A stretch of 5,106 nucleotides of DNA. It comes from an uncultured Caulobacterales bacterium. GTDB lineage: Bacteria > Pseudomonadota > Alphaproteobacteria > Caulobacterales > Caulobacteraceae. The notes under the pieces are model-generated. The model had not been told where the DNA came from and did not search any database. It saw only the letters and a program-made list of their open reading frames with translations. Each line of letters begins with the position of its first letter. The stretch's first letter is position 1. Made by a program: the position numbers and the translations under genes. The stretch covers positions 1-5,106 of the forward strand of contig CAIUZX010000294.1 of NCBI GenBank assembly GCA_903903715.1, in the 5' to 3' direction. Shown here piece after piece: positions 1-5,106 of this stretch.

Positions 1-1060
1 CCCTCACGTCCGCCCACGACGCCGCCGCAGCGGCGCACCGCACCTTCCCGCTCAGCCTCGCCTCCGAAGGCACGGCGACCATCGGAGGCCTCATCTCCAC
101 CAATGCCGGGGGCGTGGCGGTACTGCGTTACGGGGTGATGCGCGACCTTGTGCTGGGCGTCGAAGCCGTTTTGCCCGATGGTTCGGTCTTTTCGGGGCTG
201 AAGCGCCTGCGCAAGGACAATACGGGCTATGATCTGAAGCAGCTCCTGATCGGGGCGGAAGGCACGCTGGGGGTGGTGACGGCGGCGGCGCTGAAGCTGT
301 TTCCCGTGCTGAAGTCGCGGGCGACGGCGCTGGTGGCGGTGGCGTCGCCCGAGCAGGCGCTCGCGCTTCTGACCCTCAGCAAGGCCGAAAGCGGTGGGGC
401 GGTGGAGGCGTTCGAGCTGATGTGCGCGCTGGGCGTCTCCCTCGCTGTCCGGCACATCCCGAACGCCCGCGACCCCCTGAACGGCCAGGCGCCCTGTTGC
501 GTGCTCATCGAGATCGCCGGCGCCATCGAGGGTGAGGCGGAGGCTGCGCTCGCCCGGTGTCTTGAACGCGCGCTGAGCGAGGGGCTGATCACCGACGCCG
601 TCGTCGCGCAATCGGAAACCCAGCGCCATGACCTCTGGCGCTTGCGGGAGAGCCAGTCCGCGGCGCAGAAAGCGGAAGGCTCGGCCTGGAAGCACGACAT
701 CGCCGTGCCGGTCGCCAAGGTCCCCGAGTTCATCGCGACGGCGGACGCAGCCCTGTTGCAAGCCTTTCCCGGTGTGAGGATCTGCGCCTTCGGGCATGTC
801 GGCGACGGAAACATCCACTATGACGTGCTGGCGGCATCAGAGGGCGATGAAGCGCTACATGCCGAGCGCAGGGACGCGGCTGCGCGCATTGTGCACGACA
901 TCGCCGACGGTCTGGGGGGGTCGATCAGCGCCGAGCATGGGCTTGGGACGATGAAGACCGCAGAAGCGCTGCGCTACAAGGACCCCGTCGCGGTGGCGGC
1001 GATGCGGGCGGTCCGGCTGGCGCTGGACCCTCACCGGATCATGAACCCGCGGGTTTTGTT

Positions 1061-1064
<4 letters not shown>
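1..1064 (+). CDS. FAD-linked 2-hydroxyacid oxidoreductase (GlcD / D-2-hydroxyglutarate dehydrogenase-like), 5' end missing
   Basis: The reading frame is open from base 3 to the TAG at 1062-1064, giving 353 visible residues of a family usually about 460-480 long, so the start lies left of the window. Seen: residues 1 to about 95 are the end of a PCMH-type FAD-binding domain, with a LASEGTATIGG stretch, the STNAGG loop and then GAEGTLGVVT. The rest is an FAD-oxidase C-terminal domain with GHVGDGNIH (His265 and His272) and SAEHGLG (Glu311, His312). In D2HGDH/GlcD relatives these residues bind the divalent metal and substrate. LWRLRES (about 212-218) and KHDIAVP (230-236) match the usual substrate-carboxylate regions. 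Known: the family oxidises D-2-hydroxyacids such as D-2-hydroxyglutarate, D-lactate or glycolate, passing electrons to a carrier. The exact substrate cannot be told from sequence. The tail, IMNPRVLF, is slightly shorter than the common MNPGKVL ending. The gene converges on dapD with overlapping stops. Confidence 0.92.
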
Positions 1065-1879
<815 letters not shown>

Positions 1880-1886
1880 GGCGATC

Positions 1887-2561
1887 TCAGTTGACGACGG
1901 TGATGGAGGCGAGGAAGGGGGCGAGCGCGCGGGCGCGGTGGTGGATAAAGTCGCCGGGTTCGTCGAACGCGTGAGGGCCCACCAGTACGGTGACCATGCC
2001 AAGCTCCGCCGCCGGAGCAAGGTTCTTTGCGTTATCCTCGAAGAAGCAGGAGGTCTTCGGCGTCACATTGTGGGTTCGGATCAGCGAGGCGTAGCTGCCG
2101 GGCCTGGGCTTCGGCGTCAGGTCCGCCGCTTCGAGGTGGAACACGTCATCGAAGAGATCGCTCAGGGCGAGTGAGTCCAGAACCCGTTCGGCGTGTTTCG
2201 CTGAACCGTTGGTGAAGACGAGACGCCGCCCCTGCAGGCGCGACAGGGCGGCGCGCAGATCAGGGTCGGGGCTCAGCCGGTCGTGCGAGACGTCGTGCAC
2301 CTCGTCGAGAAAGCGATACGGATCGATGCCGTACTGACCCATCATTCCGGCCAGTGTGGTGCCGTGATCATTCAGGAAGCGTAGCTGAAGCGTGCGCGCG
2401 TCGTCGAACGGCAGGCCCGTCTCCGTCATCACGAACTCGGTGATGCGACTGTCGATCAGCGCCATGAACTCCGTCTCCGGAGGATAGAGTGTGTTGTCGA
2501 GGTCGAAGATCCAGGTGTCGACGCCTGTCAGATCGACCGCTTTGAGATCGACGGGGGTCAT
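1887..2561 (-). CDS. HAD-superfamily pyrimidine 5'-nucleotidase-like phosphatase
   Basis: A 224-residue soluble protein with all four HAD motifs in order. Motif I is DLDNTLY at 20-26, with nucleophile Asp20 and acid/base Asp22; motif II is TNG at 117-119; motif III is Lys151 in TPKPRPGSY; motif IV is FFEDNAKN, with Glu175 and Asp176 for Mg2+. The helical stretch between motif I and motif II (about 30-105) fits a C1-type cap. The DLDNTLYPP opening and EDNAKNL motif resemble the pyrimidine 5'-nucleotidase group (SDT1-like), which dephosphorylates UMP, CMP or related modified nucleotides; the substrate is inferred, and HAD specificity is hard to read from sequence. The start ATG (2561-2559) overlaps the argB TGA as ATGA, and I see no strong ribosome binding site of its own, so translational coupling to argB is likely. 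Its stop lies 7 bases before the dapD start. A HAD gene in this position is a recurrent feature of alphaproteobacterial argB-dapD clusters, from general knowledge. Confidence 0.9.
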   Translation of the reverse strand: MTPVDLKAVDLTGVDTWIFDLDNTLYPPETEFMALIDSRITEFVMTETGLPFDDARTLQLRFLNDHGTTLAGMMGQYGIDPYRFLDEVHDVSHDRLSPDPDLRAALSRLQGRRLVFTNGSAKHAERVLDSLALSDLFDDVFHLEAADLTPKPRPGSYASLIRTHNVTPKTSCFFEDNAKNLAPAAELGMVTVLVGPHAFDEPGDFIHHRARALAPFLASITVVN

Positions 2562-3499
2562 GGCGTGATCAGGGTGCCGGCGCCGTGCTCGGTGAAGAGC
2601 TCGACCAGCATGGCGTGCGGTCGTCGTCCGTCGAGGATGACCACCGCTTCGACCCCGGCCTCGACAGCCGAGATAGCCGTCTCCAGCTTGGGGATCATGC
2701 CGCCCTTGGCCACCCCGTCTTCAATGGCGGCTTTGGCTTCAGCCACGGACATCTGACGGATCAGCTGCCCATCGGCGCCCAACACGCCGACCACATCGGT
2801 CAGGAGCAGCATGCGCTTGGCGCGGAGGGCGCCAGCCAGGGCGCCCGCGACGGTGTCGGCGTTGATGTTGAAGGTGTCTCCCTCCATAGACACGCCGATG
2901 GGCGCGATGACGGGCACGTAGTCCTGATCGGCAAAGATCAGGGCTTCAATGATCTTGGGGTCGACCCGGGTGGGCTCGCCGACGAAGCCGAGGTCGACGA
3001 CCTGTTCCAGCTTCGATTCCGGGTCCTTGCGGGTGCGCGTGGCCTTTTCCACTGTGATCAGGCGGGCGTCCTTGCCGGAGAGGCCGACGCCCCGCACGTC
3101 GGCTTCGGCGCCGGCGCGGTTGATCCAGTGCACGATCTCCTTGTTGATCGCGCCGGACAGCACCATTTCGGCGACCTCCATGGTCGCCTTGTCCGTCACC
3201 CGCAGACCGTCGATGAAGGTCGAGGTGACGCCCGCCTTGTCCAGCATGCGGCTGATCTGGGGTCCGCCCCCGTGGACGACCACAGGGTGCACGCCGAGAA
3301 GCTTCAGGAGGACGGCGTCGGCTGCGAATTTCTGGGCGACGGCTTCTTCGCCCATGGCGTGCCCGCCATATTTAATGACCACGATCTCGCGGTCATAGAT
3401 CTGGATGTAGGGAAGCGCCTCGGCGAGCGTCCGGGCGGTCGCCCAGCCCTGTTCCTCGATGGTGGCGATGTCGGCGGGTTCGGTCATGTCGCGGGGCAT
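2558..3499 (-). CDS. argB: Acetylglutamate kinase, arginine-sensitive type
   Basis: The protein has 313 residues and phosphorylates N-acetyl-L-glutamate with ATP, the second step of arginine synthesis by the acetylated route. Seen: an amino-acid-kinase fold with VIKYGG (Lys43) and HGGGP (76-80) in the nucleotide/phosphate site, GLRVTD (98-103), NINADTVAG (211-219), LLLTDVVGVL (231-240) and GGMIPK (266-271, Lys271). The C-terminal stretch HAMLVELFTEHGAGTLI matches the family. About 40 residues precede the kinase core, including ALPYIQIYDREIVVIKYGG. This N-terminal helix is characteristic of hexameric, arginine-inhibited enzymes such as those of Pseudomonas and Thermotoga, and is absent from the short E. 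coli form, so feedback inhibition by arginine is inferred. The start is not certain: ATG at 3499 is the earliest possible, because an in-frame TGA lies at 3517-3515, and a GAGG sits 13 bases upstream of it. A second ATG at 3487 (MTEPAD) is also possible. It is the first gene of the argB-HAD-dapD unit. Confidence 0.97.
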   Translation of the reverse strand: MPRDMTEPADIATIEEQGWATARTLAEALPYIQIYDREIVVIKYGGHAMGEEAVAQKFAADAVLLKLLGVHPVVVHGGGPQISRMLDKAGVTSTFIDGLRVTDKATMEVAEMVLSGAINKEIVHWINRAGAEADVRGVGLSGKDARLITVEKATRTRKDPESKLEQVVDLGFVGEPTRVDPKIIEALIFADQDYVPVIAPIGVSMEGDTFNINADTVAGALAGALRAKRMLLLTDVVGVLGADGQLIRQMSVAEAKAAIEDGVAKGGMIPKLETAISAVEAGVEAVVILDGRRPHAMLVELFTEHGAGTLITP

Positions 3500-3646
3500 A
3501 GCCGAAACCGAACCTCAAGGGGAGGGTGGAATCGAGGTCCTGGCCATGAAAGTCGGCCCCTGTTGGTCAATCCTTAAAGGGTCGCGGATATTCATTCTTC
3601 AAGTTCAAAGGGCTCTGGTGAGTCGCTTTAGAGGCGCCAACGGATC
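3500..3646. promoter_or_regulatory. Divergent intergenic region, presumed promoters for argB unit and the orphan gene
   Basis: This 147-base gap separates the starts of two divergently transcribed genes, so promoters for both must lie here or within neighbouring coding sequence. It becomes AT-rich from about 3570 to 3610. No convincing -35/-10 pair stands out on either strand: TTGGTC at 3563-3568 followed 18 bases later by GATATT is a weak candidate for the + strand gene. An AGAGG at 3630-3634, 12 bases before the ATG at 3647, is a plausible but rather distant ribosome binding site. I see no recognisable operator or riboswitch. Confidence 0.4.
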
Positions 3647-4759
3647 ATGGCTCGCCCCCAGGTCGAAAATAGCGTTCGTAGTCTGTCACGTCTTCACAAG
3701 GCTGGCTCCACGGCGCGTGTTCTTGACTTGCTGCGCGTTTGGGAAAATGCGCAGCATGATAACGAGCCAATCGAAAAACCGATCTTCACGCATCCAATAT
3801 TGAACAAGTCGTTTGTCATAAAACATCGTCTTCGCCGCAACGAAACCGATATCTTTGAAGACGGCCGCGCGACGGCGACCAAGGTTTTATTGCCGCTCGA
3901 TCTTTCAAATCTTGATGCGGGTGGTCGCTATATATTCGTCGGACAGCCAAATTATATTGACATATTGTCGGACGCCACCGGAATAGACATCTCTGCGCGT
4001 CAAAGCGATCTGAAGGTCATGCGCGCGCTGGATTCGCTGCCGTCATTCGACCCGTTTCTCCTTCGGGAGTGGCTCGCCAAGTTCGGCGTCTTCCCGGATC
4101 CGCGCTACTTCGAACTCAGCCTCTCGAGCGTTGCACAGATGGAGGCCTTCGTCTTCGTCGAGATATCGCAGCTCGTTTCCATGTCACTGAGCGGTCATAC
4201 CCAGAATGAAAGCATTACCAGGCTCGTCAAAAAGCTGTTGTCGAGCAATTATGACCGTGATCTTGACCCACTTCGGGAGGTTCTTCGTCTGAGCGACGAG
4301 GAGTTTCGTGAGGGGATGTTCTGCTGGAAGGGGTTTTTGTACTATAAGTGGTCGGCGAAGACCATTGAACAGGACATTCCTCCCCTGATCCAGGATATTC
4401 GATCCCGGCAACCCGAGCGTGGAATCGACGCCGAAGGCAAGGCGCAGTTGGAGGCGTCGCGGCGTCGTATCGGGCGCGGCATGGTCGAAACCTACAACCG
4501 GCTTGTCGAGACGATCCTGAATTACGACAATGCCTACAAGCAGATGACATCTGCCCAGAACCCGCTCGCGTTCAAACGGTTCCTCCTCGCCTCGCCCAAG
4601 CAGTTTCTGCTGCTCGGCGAGACCATGGGACAACTACAGCACGTCCTGCAGTTCTGGCGGTATCGCACCCGGTCAAGCGGCACCTCGCCCATCGCCGCTG
4701 ACGAATACATCGATATCCTGCGTGACTTTGAAGACAGCATGTCGACGAAGATCAACTGA
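3647..4759 (+). CDS. Unrecognised 370-residue protein (orphan gene between engB and argB)
   Basis: I do not recognise this protein and assign no function. The ATG at 3647 is the first possible start, because an in-frame TAG lies at 3629-3631 with no other start codon between; the stop is TGA at 4757-4759. Seen: it appears cytosolic, with no signal peptide or clear membrane segment. Residues 1-75 are basic and polar. Residues 78-110 look beta-like (KVLLPLDL, GGRYIFVGQPNYIDIL). About 120-370 look mostly helical, with LPSFDPFLLREWL at 131-143, an aromatic-rich CWKGFLYYKW at 226-235, a charged segment at 250-285 and a hydrophobic helix at 310-335. There is no P-loop, zinc-finger or nuclease motif that I can name. 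Composition is mosaic: 42% GC at 3781-3840 and 40% at 3901-3960, but 65% at 4021-4080 and 68% at 4441-4500. It runs opposite to both neighbours, suggesting a later arrival. The intact long frame and protein-like sequence argue that it is a real gene. Confidence 0.8.
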   Translation: MARPQVENSVRSLSRLHKAGSTARVLDLLRVWENAQHDNEPIEKPIFTHPILNKSFVIKHRLRRNETDIFEDGRATATKVLLPLDLSNLDAGGRYIFVGQPNYIDILSDATGIDISARQSDLKVMRALDSLPSFDPFLLREWLAKFGVFPDPRYFELSLSSVAQMEAFVFVEISQLVSMSLSGHTQNESITRLVKKLLSSNYDRDLDPLREVLRLSDEEFREGMFCWKGFLYYKWSAKTIEQDIPPLIQDIRSRQPERGIDAEGKAQLEASRRRIGRGMVETYNRLVETILNYDNAYKQMTSAQNPLAFKRFLLASPKQFLLLGETMGQLQHVLQFWRYRTRSSGTSPIAADEYIDILRDFEDSMSTKIN

Positions 4760-4871
4760 GGCGATCGCTCTCCGACCACTAGAAAGCCTATTGATTCTCG
4801 TGGATTTTTCGAATTTGACATTCGAAACGCCGCCAAGTGTCAACTGGAACTCGAATGTCAAATTCAATCCA
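4760..4871. other. Convergent intergenic region, AT-rich, mostly inverted repeat
   Basis: This 112-base gap lies between the stop of the orphan gene and the stop of engB. Bases 4801-4860 are 26/60 GC, well below the surrounding core genes. Apart from the inverted repeat annotated separately, I see no small open frame with a plausible ribosome binding site and no recognisable RNA gene. Confidence 0.6.
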
Positions 4872-4872
4872 C
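4800..4872. repeat. Long imperfect inverted repeat ending at the engB stop codon
   Basis: The left arm 4800-4825 and right arm 4851-4872 are reverse complements. The inner 15 bases are a perfect match (4811-4825, GAATTTGACATTCGA, with 4851-4865), and so are the outer 7 bases (GTGGATT at 4800-4806 with 4866-4872). A 4-base TTTC bulge sits in the left arm only. The loop is 25 bases (4826-4850). Pairing can extend by CTC (4797-4799) with GAG (4875-4877), leaving a 2-base bulge inside the engB stop. The last base of the right arm is part of the engB TAG (4874-4872). As RNA, either strand could form a stem of about 22 base pairs. No U-run follows the stem on either strand, so it is not a textbook intrinsic terminator. 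It could be a transcript-end hairpin for both convergent genes, or a scar or small palindromic element. Confidence 0.85.
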
Positions 4873-5106
4873 TAGAGCAGGGCGGTGTCGTCCAGCGCGC
4901 CGATGGCGAAGGCGATTTCAGCCCTGAGGTCAGCGATTCCCAGGCCGGTTTCCGATGAGGTCACTGCAACCCGCGGAAAGGCCGCAGGCCGTTTGGCCAC
5001 GGCCTTCTGAGTCGCCGCCGCGGTGGATGCGGCTTCCGAGGGTCTGATCTTGTCCGCTTTGGTCAGCACGATCTGGTAGGACACGGCCGCGGTGTCGAGG
5101 GCGTCC
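4872..5106 (-). CDS. engB: C-terminal end of ribosome-biogenesis GTP-binding protein EngB (YihA/YsxC), N-terminus missing
   Basis: The last 77 residues and stop TAG (4874-4872) are visible; the frame is open to the right edge, so most of this roughly 200-residue GTPase lies outside the window. Seen: the G4 guanine-specificity motif TKAD at visible residues 15-18, in the family-typical context VSYQIVLTKADKI, and the G5 loop TSSETGLG at 49-56, followed by the helix IADLRAEIA. Known: EngB proteins are TRAFAC-class GTPases needed for large ribosomal subunit assembly. A GTG at 5084-5082 could be mistaken for a start, but it is the Val of the conserved VSYQ stretch, and family-like sequence (DALDTAA) continues upstream. 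In many alphaproteobacteria engB directly precedes argB on the same strand; here the orphan gene and the inverted repeat separate them. Confidence 0.93.
   Translation of the reverse strand, partial: DALDTAAVSYQIVLTKADKIRPSEAASTAAATQKAVAKRPAAFPRVAVTSSETGLGIADLRAEIAFAIGALDDTALL

Noticed and set aside
114..116. GTG at 114 as the start of the oxidoreductase
   Set aside because: The same frame continues upstream with conserved FAD-domain sequence (LASEGTATIGG, STNAGG), so the GTG is an internal Val.
227..814. Open frame of 195 codons on the - strand inside the oxidoreductase
   Set aside because: It is Ser/Ala-rich low-complexity antisense of a gene with strong family motifs on the + strand.
1880..2020. 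N-terminal extension of dapD to an ATG at 2020
   Set aside because: The extra residues are not DapD-like, overlap the HAD gene, and would make the protein longer than the family; the ATG at 1879 gives the standard length and catalytic-residue numbering.
2585..3577. Open frame of 330 codons on the + strand, antisense to argB
   Set aside because: It mirrors the clearly real argB and arises from codon-position bias in high-GC DNA; the translation is rich in Gly, Asp and His with no family-like sequence.
3459..3803. Open frame of 114 codons on the + strand spanning the argB start and the orphan gene start
   Set aside because: It overlaps two better-supported genes in another frame and shows no recognisable protein features.
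4815..4861. Perfect TTGACA -35 hexamers on both strands within the inverted repeat arms
   Set aside because: They recur because the arms are copies of each other; no -10-like hexamer lies 16-18 bases downstream on either strand, and the site sits at the 3' ends of two convergent genes.
4800..4872. Classical Rho-independent terminator
   Set aside because: The stem is AT-rich rather than GC-rich and is not followed by a U-run in either direction; it is kept as an inverted repeat of unknown role.

Overview
The window is high-GC bacterial DNA whose gene content and order fit an alphaproteobacterium. Caulobacterales (Caulobacter/Brevundimonas-like) is my best guess, from protein style only; I could not search any database.

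Layout. (1) Bases 1-1064, + strand: 3' three-quarters of an FAD-linked 2-hydroxyacid oxidoreductase of the GlcD / D-2-hydroxyglutarate dehydrogenase superfamily, cut by the left edge. (2) Bases 1061-3499, - strand: a tight three-gene unit transcribed right to left, argB (acetylglutamate kinase), a HAD pyrimidine 5'-nucleotidase-like phosphatase, then dapD (tetrahydrodipicolinate succinyltransferase). argB and the HAD gene overlap in an ATGA, the HAD gene and dapD are 7 bases apart, and dapD converges on the oxidoreductase with a 4-base overlap of stop codons. (3) Bases 3500-3646: a divergent intergenic region. (4) Bases 3647-4759, + strand: a 370-residue protein I do not recognise. (5) Bases 4760-4871: a convergent intergenic region dominated by a long, AT-rich, imperfect inverted repeat ending at the engB stop codon. 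(6) Bases 4872-5106, - strand: the C-terminal end of engB (YihA/YsxC ribosome-biogenesis GTPase), cut by the right edge.

How they fit together. From general knowledge, engB, argB, a HAD hydrolase and dapD form a recurrent same-strand neighbourhood in many alphaproteobacteria. ArgB feeds arginine synthesis and DapD feeds lysine and peptidoglycan meso-diaminopimelate; the HAD enzyme is probably nucleotide housekeeping. Here the run is interrupted between engB and argB by an opposite-strand gene with patchy, partly AT-rich composition and flanked on one side by the inverted repeat. This is the only part of the window that standard annotation does not explain, and it looks like an accessory insertion. 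I see no CRISPR array, transposase, integrase, tRNA or rRNA.
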